A stretch of DNA of 54,419 nt. Origin: Mycobacterium sp. 1465703.0 (lineage in GTDB: Bacteria > Actinomycetota > Actinomycetes > Mycobacteriales > Mycobacteriaceae). The stretch is from the NCBI RefSeq assembly GCF_001672975.1, contig NZ_LZKU01000090.1, forward strand, positions 1 to 54,419, in the 5' to 3' direction. Each line of letters begins with the position of its first letter. Positions within the stretch are counted from its first letter, which is position 1. Below the pieces are notes generated by a model, which saw only the letters and a program-made list of their open reading frames with translations, did no database searches and was not told where the DNA came from. The position numbers and the translations under genes are program-made. This document shows positions 17,322 through 27,800 of this stretch, one piece after another.

Positions 17322-18293
17322 ATGAAGCAGGCTCACCTCGCCGAGTTGCAGGTCGGCCGCCTCGGACTTGGTGCGATGGGCATGTCGGTGGCCTACGCCG
17401 GCGCCGGCACCGACGAGGGCGAATCGATCCGCACCATACATCGCGCCATCGACCTGGGTGTCACGCTGATCGACACCGCCGAGGTGTACGGCCCGTATGT
17501 CAATGAGGAGCTGCTGGCCCGAGCCCTACGGGGTCGGCGAGATCAGGTGGTATTGGCAACCAAATTCGGTCTGATCTCGCATACCGGTCGCGACGGGCTT
17601 GACAGCAGTCCCGCCAATATCCGTGTCGCCGTGGATGGTTCGCTGCAACGGTTGGCAACCGATCACATCGACCTGTACTACCAGCATCGCCTCGACCGCC
17701 AGACCCCGATCGAAGACACGATCGGGGCGTTGGCGGAGTTGGTGGCCGCGGGCAAGATCCGGTATATCGGTCTTTCCGAAGTCGGCGTCGACACCATTCG
17801 CCGCGCGCACGCGGTGCACCCCATCACGGCAGTCCAATCCGAATACTCGCTATGGACGCGCGACCAAGAAGACGCGATATTGCCGGCGCTGCGTGAGTTG
17901 GGCATCGGGTTTGTCGCCTACTCGCCGCTGGGTCGGGGATTCCTCACCGGCGCCATCCGCTCCCCACAGGAACTGCCTGATTCGGACTACCGCAAGACAA
18001 ACCCGCGGTTCTTCGACGACAACTTCGAACACAATTTGCGGTGCGCGGACGAAGTGCGCGATATCGGCGCGGACGTCGGTGCCACGGCGGCTCAGGTCGC
18101 CTTGGCCTGGCTGCTGGCGAAAGGTCCTGACATAGTGCCGATCCCGGGAACCAAACGTGTCGCCCGGCTGGAAGAGAACGTGGGCGCCGACGCGCTAGAA
18201 CTGACTGCTGACCAACTGGACAGACTCAATCGACTCACCCCGCCTGTGGGAGGGCACCACGCCGAGGCGCAAATGGCGTGGATCGACCGCTAG
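17322..18293 (+). CDS. Aldo/keto reductase
   Basis: A 323-residue NADPH-dependent aldo/keto reductase with the complete tetrad: Asp and Tyr in [10 protein letters not shown] (about residues 51-57), Lys in LATKFG, and His in LYYQHRLD. The NADP-binding end is recognisable in [18 protein letters not shown]. The ATG at 17322 follows AGGAG with good spacing. The longer frame reaching back to 16989 runs through the opposite gene and is not supported. It resembles general oxidoreductases acting on aldehydes or quinones. It converges on the SDR gene with a 10-base gap. Confidence 0.93.
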   Translation: MKQAHLAELQVGRLGLGAMGMSVAYAGAGTDEGESIRTIHRAIDLGVTLIDTAEVYGPYVNEELLARALRGRRDQVVLATKFGLISHTGRDGLDSSPANIRVAVDGSLQRLATDHIDLYYQHRLDRQTPIEDTIGALAELVAAGKIRYIGLSEVGVDTIRRAHAVHPITAVQSEYSLWTRDQEDAILPALRELGIGFVAYSPLGRGFLTGAIRSPQELPDSDYRKTNPRFFDDNFEHNLRCADEVRDIGADVGATAAQVALAWLLAKGPDIVPIPGTKRVARLEENVGADALELTADQLDRLNRLTPPVGGHHAEAQMAWIDR

Positions 18294-18303
18294 TGGGTCG
18301 ATA

Positions 18304-19404
18304 CTAGTCGACGCTGGCCAATGCCGCTGCGCCGTAGGTCTTTTCAATCAGTGACCACGGGTCGGCGTACGGACCGCGTCCCTCCAGCCGGCGCTGCAGA
18401 ACCAGAACGGACCGCAGCACCGGGCGTAGCATCGGGCCGATCAGTCGCAGCACGATCCGCAGGCGGCCCTGCGATTCGGCCATCCACTCCAGTGTCTGGC
18501 TCCAGTCGTGCTCCTGGAAGTCCAGCAGCGCTTGTGCCTCGGTGGTGTCGTACCAGCCGGTGAAACTCCAGCCGCGGTCGTCGGCCGGGTCGCCGGGCAG
18601 CCCGGCCGAGGGGCCGAGCGGACCCAGGCCGGCCGCGCTCATCAGGTCGTCCTGCAGGGCGTGCTGTAGCAGCACGTACGTTTCGTTGCCGCCGATGAGC
18701 AGGACCTTGCCGGAAATGGAGTCCTCGCGGTCGACGCCGTTGGCGAATGCCAGCGCCACGTCACGCGCGTCCACCGCATGAATTCGGTTGTCGCTGGGCA
18801 TCGAACGCATCAGGGTGAGGTAGTCGCCGTTGATGGCCGCCTGCGTGTCCGGCGAGATGACCCCGGCGAGCCGATAGAGCGCGTAGGGCAGACCGCTGCC
18901 ACGGATCGCCGCCTCGGCAAAAACTTTGTCCTGCCCGTACTGGTCGATCGGGTTCACGGGGGTGTCCGGGGTGATCCGTTCGGGTTGACGGTAAGGGTTG
19001 CGCGATCCGTACACCGCGGCGCTGGACGCCATCAGAAACAGGGGCGGGCGGGGGAGCGCGGCGCAGGCGGCCAAGAGGTTCTCGGTGCCACCGACATTGA
19101 CCCGCCGGGCCAGTTCGGGATTGCGGTACGACGGTGGGGACACGATGGCGGCCAGGTGAACGACGGCTCCGGGCTCGTGGGCGGCAACGAGAGCGTTGAC
19201 CGCCTCGGCGTCCAGTAGGTCGGTGTATGCAGGAATCAACGTGCCCGGGTGCGCGCCGGCCGCGACTTCTTTTTCAATGGCGACCGTGTTGTCGTTGCGC
19301 AGATCCATCGCGACGACGGTTCTGCCGCGTTCCAGCAGGATCTGCGTGCAGCGCTTACCGACTTGCCCGAAGGCGCCGGTGACCAACACGGTGTCCACTG
19401 TCAT
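18304..19404 (-). CDS. NAD-dependent epimerase/dehydratase (extended SDR)
   Basis: A 366-residue extended short-chain dehydrogenase. The N-terminal Rossmann motif TGAFGQVGKR is at residues 8-17; VVHLAAIVSPP and the catalytic Ser in LMASSAAVYGSRN follow; YGQDK gives the YxxxK pair. Beyond residue 270 is an extra helical region including several conserved Arg/Leu segments. The ATG at 19404 overlaps the preceding SnoaL-like gene by 4 bases, so the frame extension to 19539 is spurious. As the last gene of the PKS-led minus-strand cluster it could reduce or epimerise a lipid headgroup or the keto group made by the oxoamine synthase; this is inference. Confidence 0.85.
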   Translation of the reverse strand: MTVDTVLVTGAFGQVGKRCTQILLERGRTVVAMDLRNDNTVAIEKEVAAGAHPGTLIPAYTDLLDAEAVNALVAAHEPGAVVHLAAIVSPPSYRNPELARRVNVGGTENLLAACAALPRPPLFLMASSAAVYGSRNPYRQPERITPDTPVNPIDQYGQDKVFAEAAIRGSGLPYALYRLAGVISPDTQAAINGDYLTLMRSMPSDNRIHAVDARDVALAFANGVDREDSISGKVLLIGGNETYVLLQHALQDDLMSAAGLGPLGPSAGLPGDPADDRGWSFTGWYDTTEAQALLDFQEHDWSQTLEWMAESQGRLRIVLRLIGPMLRPVLRSVLVLQRRLEGRGPYADPWSLIEKTYGAAALASVD

Positions 19405-19922
19405 GGGCGCGTCACCGATCCATCCCGTCCGGCGATCTTGCTGATCGCCGTGCGGAGTCGGGGAGAGACGTAGATCGAGAAGAACGGCGTCACGATGTCC
19501 TCGCGAAGTCGAGTTAGCTTGGAGCTTTTGATAAACCACTGGCCGGCGATGTTCTCATACGTTTCGTGGTAGTGGCCGTAGCCGACCAAGGTTACCCCGG
19601 GCCCGAATCGGACGACGTCTTGCAGCGCCCAGATTCCACGCGCGGTCGTCGCCGAGGTGAGTTCGATTTCGGGTGTGTGTACCTGGTGGGCGGTGGGTTG
19701 TGTCGGCCGGTGGAGGGCGTGGCGGGTGAATGCCACGAAATCATCGGCGCCGGCGATCACCTTGCCGCCCGCCTCGGACGTGTCACTGACGAAATCGTCG
19801 GCGAAAATCGTTCGCCACGCTGCCCAGTCCTTGGTGTCCAGGTAGCGGCAGTAGCGGGCTTTGAGCTGCTTGATGGATTCGATCGCCGGCGGTGTCCCGG
19901 CCACCAGGTCCTCCGATGTCAT
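19401..19922 (-). CDS. SnoaL-like / NTF2-fold protein
   Basis: A 173-residue single NTF2-like cone domain of the SnoaL-like group. IKQLKARYCRYLDTKDWAAWRTIFADDF at residues 17-44 is the usual first helices and pocket Asp; GHYHETYEN and WFIKSSKLTRLR near 118-142 form the closing strands. Such proteins act as isomerases, hydratases or cyclases, or only bind ligands, in polyketide and steroid pathways. It overlaps the SDR gene by 4 bases and lies 123 bases after the MmpL gene on the same strand. Function in the cluster is unassigned. Confidence 0.8.
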   Translation of the reverse strand: MTSEDLVAGTPPAIESIKQLKARYCRYLDTKDWAAWRTIFADDFVSDTSEAGGKVIAGADDFVAFTRHALHRPTQPTAHQVHTPEIELTSATTARGIWALQDVVRFGPGVTLVGYGHYHETYENIAGQWFIKSSKLTRLREDIVTPFFSIYVSPRLRTAISKIAGRDGSVTRP

Positions 19923-20045
19923 TGCGGCTCGATTCTCTTGATCAGCGCTTGCTCACCCACGGCAGAGCGACGTTTCCGGCAAGGACTATAAACCCGTAAC
20001 CATGTCCGGCCAGGGCCGCGGGTTGCCTGGAGCGTTCCCGGCCGG

Positions 20046-22856
20046 CTATCGGCGTGTCGTATCCTTCGCCGGAATGAGGGCCGGCTGGAGATGCGGCCAC
20101 CAGAACCATCGGCCCAGCAGCCGGGCCAGCGCCGGAAAGATGAACGTGCGCACCACCAGTGTGTCGATGACGAGCCCGATGCCTACCGTGGTGCCGATCT
20201 GGGCGATGCTGCTCACCCTGCTGGCCAGCAACGCAAGCATGGTCAGCGCGAAGACGATTCCGGCGGTGGTGACCACACCGCCGGTACTGGCGAACGCGCG
20301 GACCATCCCTGTCTTCAGCCCGCGGGGCGCCTCTTCTTTGAGGCGGGCGGTGAACAACAGGTTGTAGTCGGTGCCTACGGCCACCAGCGCGACGAACGAT
20401 AGTGGCGGCACCGCCCAGTGGATCTGTTGGCCGAATAGGCCGGTCCACAACGCGACAGTGGCTCCCAGCGCGGAAAGGTAAGAGAACACGACGGTCGCGA
20501 CCACGCTGATGGCCGCGGCCGGGCTGCGGATCAGGAGCAGCACCACCAAGAAGATCAGGATCAGCGCGACCGCCACGAGTAGCGACATGTCGCGGGCCAG
20601 CGTCGATTGCAGATCCGATGTGTAGGCGCCGACGCCGGTGATCTGCACGACGTTGTTGCGCAGGGTTCCTTCCTTGGTGGCTTCGTGTACCGCGGTGCGG
20701 ATGCTCGTCGTGTGGTCAGCCGTCGTCTGGCCCCACGCTTCGCCTTCACCGAAGACGAGCAACCTCGTCGCGTGCCCATCGGGTGAGAAGAGCAGTTGGG
20801 CAGCGCGCTGAAACCCGGGGCTGTGCAGTGCGGGTTCGGGCAGGTAGAAACCCCGCTCGGGACTGCCCGCGAAGTCAGCGCTCAACGCGGTCAGATAATC
20901 GGCGAGCTGGGTGAATTCGGGCAGCGCGGACCCGGTATCCAGGCTCAGCGACGTGATCATCGCACGTGCCTGCCCCATTTTGGCGCGCGTGGCCGAGATC
21001 GCCGAGCTTGCCGCGGCGAGCGATTCAGCGGCCCGGCCGGATCCGTCGACCAGCTGCGACGTGCCCTGCTCGAGTTGCCGGGTGCTCGTCACCGCGGCGT
21101 CCACCGGTTCAATCACCCGGTTGACCAGCGCGCAGATGGCGTTTTGCGGGCAATCCGGTGTGGCGCTGACGAAGTCACGCAAGGGTGTGAGCTGTTCGGA
21201 GATGGAATCCGTAATGCTGTGCAGCCCGCTGGCGCCGGCCCTGGTGTTCGATGCGCCGGTGTTGATCCGGCGCAGACCCTCGACCGTGTCCGCGAGGCCG
21301 GTATTGAGCTGGTTGAGCCCGTCGGCGAGCTGGGAGAGATACGCCTGTGTGCGGTCGATGCTTTCGATCGCGGTGTGCAGTGAGAGCAACCCGTCTTTGA
21401 TCTGGCGGCCGATGAGGCCGGCTTGGTCGATGAGGCCGGCACCGGCGGGCGCTGCTCCGGTCGGCCTGCTCGCGGACTGGACGGCGCGGACCCCGGGCAG
21501 GGCGATGATGCGGCGCGTGATGCCCTCGATCGCGATCAGCCCGGCGGGGTTGCGCATGTCATGGTCGGTCTCGACCAAGACGTATTGAGGGAGCAGGGCG
21601 TTGGCCGGGAAATGGCGATCGGCCGCCTGGTATCCGCGGTTGGAACCTGACGACACCGGTTGGCCGGCGCGCTCGTCGTAGCTCAGCCTCAAGCCGAGAG
21701 CCGGTACGGCGCAGAGCAAAAGAAGCACGGTGGCACTGGCGAGGATGGGGGCTGGCCAGCGGACGATCACGGTCCCCAGTCGCCGCCAGCGTCTGGCATC
21801 GGATCGCCTCGGCTCGCACAGTCCGCGTCCCGCGGCCAGCCGAACAAGGGCCGGCGTGAGGGTGAGCGATGCAATCGCGGTGAGCAGCACCGCGATTGCG
21901 CAGGGAACGCCTGCGCTGCGCAGCAGCCCCACCTTGGTGAAGACCAGACAACACAGCGCGACGGCCACCGTCGACGCCGAGGCGATGAGTACCGGTGCGG
22001 TGCGCGCGTAGGAGTTGCGCAGTGCGACGTCGGCGGCGGCACCGCGGCGCCGCTCCTCGTGGTAGCGGCCGATGAGGAAGATGGTGTAGTCGGTACCGGC
22101 CCCGAGGACCATCGCCGACATCAGCGACACGGAAAACGTCGAGACCTCGGCAACACCGAGTGCGCCCAGTAGCGCCACCACCCCCCGAGCGGCTGCCAGC
22201 GACAGACCGATGGTCGTGAGCACCACCGCGCAGGTTGTCACCGAGCGGTAGACGGCGAAGAGCAGCGCGGCAATGACGATCACGGTGACGATCGTGATGG
22301 TTGCGAGTCGGTGTTCGATGGTCGCGAATTCATCGACGACGCTGGCCCCGGGCCCGCTGACGTAGACCCCGAGATTTCCCGGGCGCTGCAGCCCATCGAT
22401 GTTATGTCGCACGGCGGCAATGGCTTTGGCTGCCACAGCATCCCCGATATCGCCGGACAGCCTTACCAGCACGGTCACCGCACGGTGGTCGGAAGCCTCG
22501 GCGATCGGCGCGGAGTAGGGGTCGGACCACAGGTCCATCACCGACTCGACGTCGGCCTTGTCGGCGCGCAATGCGTCGATGAGGCGCTGGTAGTACTGAT
22601 GATCGCCGGAGCCCAGTGCCGCCGAGCTCTCGATGACCACGTAAGCCACGTTGTTGGTGGTGGAGTCGCCGAATTCGTGGCCCATCCGGACGGCCGCGCT
22701 GACCGCGGAAGTGTCCGGTGCGAAAAACGATTTCGAGTGTTCGCGTACCACGCGCTCGAGCTGCGGCACGGCGAGATTCACCGCACCCGTGGCCAGCAGC
22801 CAGACGACGATCACCCAGATGGACAGGCGGTGACCAAAGCGGACGGAGTTCGCCAT
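20046..22856 (-). CDS. MmpL-family RND lipid transporter
   Basis: A 936-residue RND transporter of the mycobacterial MmpL family, inner-membrane proton-driven exporters of envelope lipids. Two halves each carry the proton-relay motif after a helix bundle: GAGTDYTIFLIGRYHEER in the first, AVGTDYNLLFTARLKEE in the second. A large extracytoplasmic loop (about 440-740) contains coiled-coil-like helical repeats and two cysteines (ATPDCPQNAICALVN). The end GRWFWWPH is typical. No mmpS gene accompanies it. The one-base overlap with the GNAT gene places it in the PKS operon, so it probably exports the cluster's lipid. Confidence 0.93.
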   Translation of the reverse strand: MANSVRFGHRLSIWVIVVWLLATGAVNLAVPQLERVVREHSKSFFAPDTSAVSAAVRMGHEFGDSTTNNVAYVVIESSAALGSGDHQYYQRLIDALRADKADVESVMDLWSDPYSAPIAEASDHRAVTVLVRLSGDIGDAVAAKAIAAVRHNIDGLQRPGNLGVYVSGPGASVVDEFATIEHRLATITIVTVIVIAALLFAVYRSVTTCAVVLTTIGLSLAAARGVVALLGALGVAEVSTFSVSLMSAMVLGAGTDYTIFLIGRYHEERRRGAAADVALRNSYARTAPVLIASASTVAVALCCLVFTKVGLLRSAGVPCAIAVLLTAIASLTLTPALVRLAAGRGLCEPRRSDARRWRRLGTVIVRWPAPILASATVLLLLCAVPALGLRLSYDERAGQPVSSGSNRGYQAADRHFPANALLPQYVLVETDHDMRNPAGLIAIEGITRRIIALPGVRAVQSASRPTGAAPAGAGLIDQAGLIGRQIKDGLLSLHTAIESIDRTQAYLSQLADGLNQLNTGLADTVEGLRRINTGASNTRAGASGLHSITDSISEQLTPLRDFVSATPDCPQNAICALVNRVIEPVDAAVTSTRQLEQGTSQLVDGSGRAAESLAAASSAISATRAKMGQARAMITSLSLDTGSALPEFTQLADYLTALSADFAGSPERGFYLPEPALHSPGFQRAAQLLFSPDGHATRLLVFGEGEAWGQTTADHTTSIRTAVHEATKEGTLRNNVVQITGVGAYTSDLQSTLARDMSLLVAVALILIFLVVLLLIRSPAAAISVVATVVFSYLSALGATVALWTGLFGQQIHWAVPPLSFVALVAVGTDYNLLFTARLKEEAPRGLKTGMVRAFASTGGVVTTAGIVFALTMLALLASRVSSIAQIGTTVGIGLVIDTLVVRTFIFPALARLLGRWFWWPHLQPALIPAKDTTRR

Positions 22857-23500
22857 CAGGGATGATCTGGAGGTCGGACCATGACGTTGACCACCGGACC
22901 GTCGTTACCCAGCTGCGAGAGGGTGACGACGTCGAACCCGGAATCCCGGTAGTAGGTGACGTTGGCGTCCTTACACATGAGATAGAGCGGCAAGTCGTCT
23001 CGGTCGCATTGGGCGGTAAGGGCATTCACCAGCGCGCGCCCGACGCCGCGCCGTTGTACATCCGGAGCGCATCCGAGATACACGCCGACGACGTGCGGTC
23101 GACCAGGATCCAGCGCTGCGAGTGTCGAGTCCATCGCGATGCCGGCAGACACCCGGCTGCCCATTGAACCGATCAGGGCGATACCCCCGAGCATTGCATG
23201 GATCGGGCGGAACTTACGGCTGCTTGCGTTCCATAACAGGGTGCCGACCACACGTTCGTCGATTGTCGCCACCAAGGCCGAGCCCTGCGGGATGAACCGG
23301 TGGCGGATCATCGCCGCCAGCATTTTCGGCTCGCGACGTGCCCGCGTGTGGGGATCGGGGAACAGCCACTCGCCGAACGGGTCATCATGGGCGAACGCAG
23401 TGGTGAGGACGGTCGTCATGGCCTTGATGTCGCTGCATTCCGCATCGCGCACCACCAGAGTGGAACCGGTTGTCGGCCAACTCTCTTCGCGCGACCTCAT
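22856..23500 (-). CDS. GNAT-family N-acetyltransferase
   Basis: A 214-residue GNAT enzyme. The acetyl-CoA motif A is visible as YLGCAPDVQRRGVGRALVNAL (about 138-158), with the Q/R-x-x-G-x-G/A phosphate loop, followed by LYLMCKDANVTYYRDSGFDVV (motif B). The N-terminal DIKAMTTVLTTAFAHDDPFGEWLFPD resembles GNATs found beside lipid or polyketide genes. It overlaps the oxoamine synthase gene by 4 bases and the MmpL gene by 1. Next to an enzyme that makes an alpha-amino ketone, N-acylation of the new amine is an attractive role, but unproven. Confidence 0.88.
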   Translation of the reverse strand: MRSREESWPTTGSTLVVRDAECSDIKAMTTVLTTAFAHDDPFGEWLFPDPHTRARREPKMLAAMIRHRFIPQGSALVATIDERVVGTLLWNASSRKFRPIHAMLGGIALIGSMGSRVSAGIAMDSTLAALDPGRPHVVGVYLGCAPDVQRRGVGRALVNALTAQCDRDDLPLYLMCKDANVTYYRDSGFDVVTLSQLGNDGPVVNVMVRPPDHP

Positions 23501-24837
23501 AAGCTGTCGACGATAGTGCGAAGGGTCGTGACGGCGTACGCGATCTCTGCGTCGGTGTGATCACTTGTGGCGCAGAAACGCAACCGCTCCTCTCCGGCCG
23601 GCACCGACGGGGAGTCGATGATGGCGACGTTGACCCCTTCTTGCGCCATCCTGACCGCTGCCAGGGCGGCACGGGTGATATCGCCGAAAATGATTGGCAC
23701 GATGGGCGTTCCGCCGGATGATCCGGTATCGAACCCATGCGTCCGGGCCAGGCCGTGCAGCAGCTGCGCATTGTGCTGTAACCGCGCGACCCGCTCGGGC
23801 TCGGCGTCGATCACGTTGAGGGCCTCCAGCGCGGCCCCGATCGTGGACGGGGCCGGGCCGGTGGCAAAGAGGCTCACGCCGGGCGCCGAGTACTTCAACG
23901 CGCGGATGAGATCGCTGTTGCCGGCCACGAAACCGCCTACGCTGCCGAGCGCCTTCGACAAGGTTCCCATCCAGATATCCACGGCATCGCCGGGAAGGCC
24001 GAAGTGCTGGCGGATTCCACGACCGGTGCTGCCGAGAACGCCGAAGGAGTGCGCCTCGTCGATCATGATGGAGCAGTCGTACCGGCGGGCCACCGCGATG
24101 AGTTCGGGCAGCCGGGCGATATCGCCGTCCATGCTGTAGCAGCCCTCGACGATGACCAGCGCCCGGTGGAAGCTACGGCGGGACATCTTCAGCACGGCGT
24201 CCAGCGATTCCGGGTCGTTGTGCCGGAAGGTCAGGCGTTTGCAGCCGGCCCAGCGGGTACCCGAAACCACGCTGCTGTGGACGAGACCGTCGCACACCGC
24301 GACGTCCTTGGCTCCCAACAGGTAGCCGATGACGGCTGCGTTGGTGACGTACCCGCTGGGCGTGACCACCGCCGCCTCAACGTCGTAGCGGTGCGCGAGT
24401 CGCGTCTCAAGCTCCCCGAACAGCGGTATCTCACCCGAGACGATCCGGCTGGCCGATGCCGAGGTGCCGTACGCCTCGATCGCGGTTTTGGCCGCGGCGT
24501 GGACCCGCGGGTGCGAGGCGAGGTTGAGATAGCTGAAGCTGCTGAAGTTGATCAGTCGGCGGCCGCCTTGGTGCACGCTCGCACCGTTGGAGCCCCAGTG
24601 TGGCTCGAACAGCGGGTTGGTCAATTCCGCTGCGCGGTAGAGATCGTCGAGGCCGCCGTATACCTCACGCACCCGCACGACGTCGGGATGGTCGACGAAC
24701 GATGTCATCGGTCGGGCCAGCGTGCGAGTCCGGCCGGGACCGACTGGCGCAGGGCGAACGGCGACCGGAGCGGCCGTACGCCCGCCTGCGGAGCGCGCCA
24801 GCAGGTCGCGGGCGAGCTCCCGGGGGTCGATGGTCAT
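23497..24837 (-). CDS. Alpha-oxoamine synthase (AONS/serine palmitoyltransferase-like, PLP)
   Basis: A 446-residue PLP-dependent enzyme of the family that joins an acyl thioester to an amino acid with loss of CO2. Diagnostic residues are Lys295 in TLSKALGSVGGF (PLP Schiff base), Asp260 and His263 in MIDEAHSFGVLG, and His187 in GLVHSSVVSG. It is about 60 residues longer than BioF at the N-terminus, nearer to serine palmitoyltransferase-like length. The ATG overlaps the PKS stop by 4 bases. Biotin synthesis is unlikely because no other bio gene is near; condensation of the ACP-bound PKS chain, as in fumonisin or saxitoxin assembly, fits better. Confidence 0.88.
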   Translation of the reverse strand: MTIDPRELARDLLARSAGGRTAAPVAVRPAPVGPGRTRTLARPMTSFVDHPDVVRVREVYGGLDDLYRAAELTNPLFEPHWGSNGASVHQGGRRLINFSSFSYLNLASHPRVHAAAKTAIEAYGTSASASRIVSGEIPLFGELETRLAHRYDVEAAVVTPSGYVTNAAVIGYLLGAKDVAVCDGLVHSSVVSGTRWAGCKRLTFRHNDPESLDAVLKMSRRSFHRALVIVEGCYSMDGDIARLPELIAVARRYDCSIMIDEAHSFGVLGSTGRGIRQHFGLPGDAVDIWMGTLSKALGSVGGFVAGNSDLIRALKYSAPGVSLFATGPAPSTIGAALEALNVIDAEPERVARLQHNAQLLHGLARTHGFDTGSSGGTPIVPIIFGDITRAALAAVRMAQEGVNVAIIDSPSVPAGEERLRFCATSDHTDAEIAYAVTTLRTIVDSL

Positions 24838-27800
24838 AAAGCTGCGGCCTCCTTGACCGTGGTTGACGGCACCGACGCGGCATCGGCCGGCGTTGCGGCG
24901 CCTGTGAATTGGGTGGCCAGCTGGGCGCCGATGGTGGATAGCCCGGCAGCCCGGCCGAATTCGAGCACCGACAGTTCGACGCCCAGTGTTTTCGCGATAC
25001 GAGCGGCGAACTCGACAGCCATGAGTGAGTCGAGGCCGAGATCGGGCAGCGCGCTCAGCACGTCGATCGCGTCACTGGAAACGCCCATCACCATCGCGAG
25101 TTGCTCGGCGAGGATGTGCGTGAGCACCGCTGGGCGTTCTTCTTCGGGCAGCGCCAGGATTTCGGCCTGCAATGCCGTTACTCCCGATCTGCTGGCCGCG
25201 GCGGAGTCGATGTGCTCCACCAATCGCGGGTTGCGGGTTCCCGGTCCGTTGACCATGGCCCATTCCGACCAATCGATCTTCATCACGGCGGCGTGCGGGA
25301 TTCCCAGGACCAAGCACTCACGCAGGTAAAGCGTGGCGGCGTCCATGTCGACTGGACTGAAGCCCAGCAACGCGAGGTAGCGCACGGCTTCTTCGCTCGC
25401 TTCGGCCATTCCACCACCGCCCATGGCACCCCAGCTGATCGCCACGGCGGGCTTCCCCTGCGCGTGCCGGGTTGCCGCCAGCGCGTCCAGCGCCGAGTTC
25501 GCCGCCGAGTACGACAGCTGGGGTGCGCCGCCGACGAGCGCGCTGACCGAGGAGTACAGCGCGAACGCGTCCAACTCGGCTCCGGTCTCCTCGGCGGCGC
25601 GGTGCAGGTTCCAGCCACCGATGACTTTGGGCCGGAACACTTCCCGCAAGCTGTCGGGGGTGATCTCGAAGATCGGACGGCTATCGGTGAGCCCCGCGGT
25701 GTGGAAGATGCCCCGCAGTGGCGTGGCGGGCCGATGGGCACGGGTGATCGCCGCGAGGACCGCGTCGTAGTCGGCGACGTCGACTGTCTCGATGACGACG
25801 TCCACACCCGCCTGTTCGAACTCGCTGATGTGGCTGCGGGCGACGTCGGTCGCCGGGCCCCTGCGGCCGAGCAGTACGAGATGGCGCGCGCCCTCCGCGA
25901 CGAGCCACTTCGCCGTAGCCAGACCGAAGGCGCCAAAGCCGCCCGTCACAAGGTAGTTGGCGTCCGGTGCAATTCGGAACGAAGGGATCCGCGGACGCAC
26001 CATCGGCTCGGGCTCTTCGAAGTTGAGAACGACACGGCCGACGTGTCGCGATCGCGCGACCGTTTCGAAGGCTTCGGCCAGCCTGCTCACCGGATAGCTG
26101 GTGTAGGGCAGGTAGTTGAAGTGGCCGTCGGACAGGCGGTGGATTGCCTGCCGCGTCAACGAGCGCACCACGGCCGGTTTGTATCTGAGCATGCGATCCA
26201 TGTCGACGGCGAAATAGGACAGGTTGCGGTCGAACGGTGCGAGATCCAGTGTGCCGCCGCCATAGATGTCGGCCTTTCCGATGTCGACGATGCGCCCGAA
26301 CTCCGCAGCCACGCGGAAGTTCTGCGCGCCGATCTCGCCGGGCGCCGAGGTGTAGACCACGTCGACGCCGCGGCCATCGGTCAGCTGCATGACTTCGTCG
26401 ACGAAGTTCACCGACCGAGAACCGATCGCGTGATCCGCCCCGGCGGCGAGCGTTGCCGCGCGGCGCTCTTCGGTGCTGGCGGTGGCGATCACCCGCGCGC
26501 CGAGGTCCTTCGCGATCTGGATCGCCGCCAGACCCATGCCTCCCGCGGCTCCATGAATGAGAACGGTCTCATCCGCTTGCGTGTTGGCGAGGTCGACCAG
26601 CCCGTACTGGGCGCAGAAGAAGGGCAACGTGGAACAGCATTGTTCGGCGATCCAGGTTTGGACCACCCGGGTGGTGTTGCCGGCCTCCGGCTCGATGGTG
26701 ATGTAGCGGCGCATCATCCCGCGCGCTCCGACGCCCAGCTTGTCTCCGGGGGCGATATCGGTGACTCCGGGGCCGACACGGACGACCGTGCCGCCACCCT
26801 CCAATCCGAGTGCCTTACCGAAATATGTTCCCGCAAGCTCCTTGTCGGTGAGCAGCCCGATCACCTTCAACGGGTCCTTGTAGTTGACGCTGACCGCGTC
26901 CATTCGGACCTCGACCTGTCCGGGCCCGGGTTCGACGCGGTCAACCTCGCGAAGTGCGAGATCGGAAAGCATCTTGCTGGCGGGGACTTCGACCATGAAC
27001 GATGTCTCCGGATCGGACAGGGGACGTGCCTCGTTGCGCGCGGCAAGATGTTCGGAAAGATTTGCGCGCAGCCGAATTACCCATCGAGCCCCGTGGCGCA
27101 GTGCGACCTCGTCGGCGATGTCGGAGGCGAAGACCCCCGACGTGACCAGTTCTGCCGAGACTTGGTCATCGCCGACACCGGCCCCGACGTCGACGAGGCG
27201 CCACTGCAGGCTGGGTTGTTCGTTGGCCAGCGACCGTCGCGCCCCGACCAGTGGCGCGACGGACATGGCGGCGCCTTCGACATCGCCCGGAAGGCAGAAT
27301 GCGTTCTCGGTCACCACGACGCCGCGCAGCAGTCGCGGTTGGTCCTCGGAGTCCGCGACATTCGTTGCGGTCGCGGCCAACTGGGCTGCCCGCGCGATGG
27401 CTACCAGGCCATAGGTGTTCTCGTCCGCAGTCCACTCAGGGGAGGCGATCACTAGCAGGCGGACGCCGTCATCGCCCGCCGAGGACATTGCCGTCAGCAA
27501 GGCGTCGCGAATACGTCCCTCGGCGCCGGAATCTGCCGGATCGTGCACGTCGACGAGGGTGGAGTTTCCACACTCGGCCGCGATCGCCCGAACCCGGCGC
27601 GACACTTTGTCACCCAGGCAGACCACAACCGACGTCGCTGTGGCGGCTTCCCTGGCGGCATCGGCCAGGTCACGATCGTCGGCGAGTTCCCACACCGGCT
27701 CGTAGAACAACCGGTCCAGCTGGTCGGTGACCGACGCGGGCGGGGTGACCGGCTTGAACTCGACGGAGCCCAATTCCATGGCGACCGAACCGGTTTGGTC

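Noticed and set aside
23497..24837. BioF (biotin pathway) assignment for the oxoamine synthase
   Set aside because: No bioA, bioD or bioB gene is nearby, it has a longer N-terminus than BioF, and it overlaps the PKS gene.
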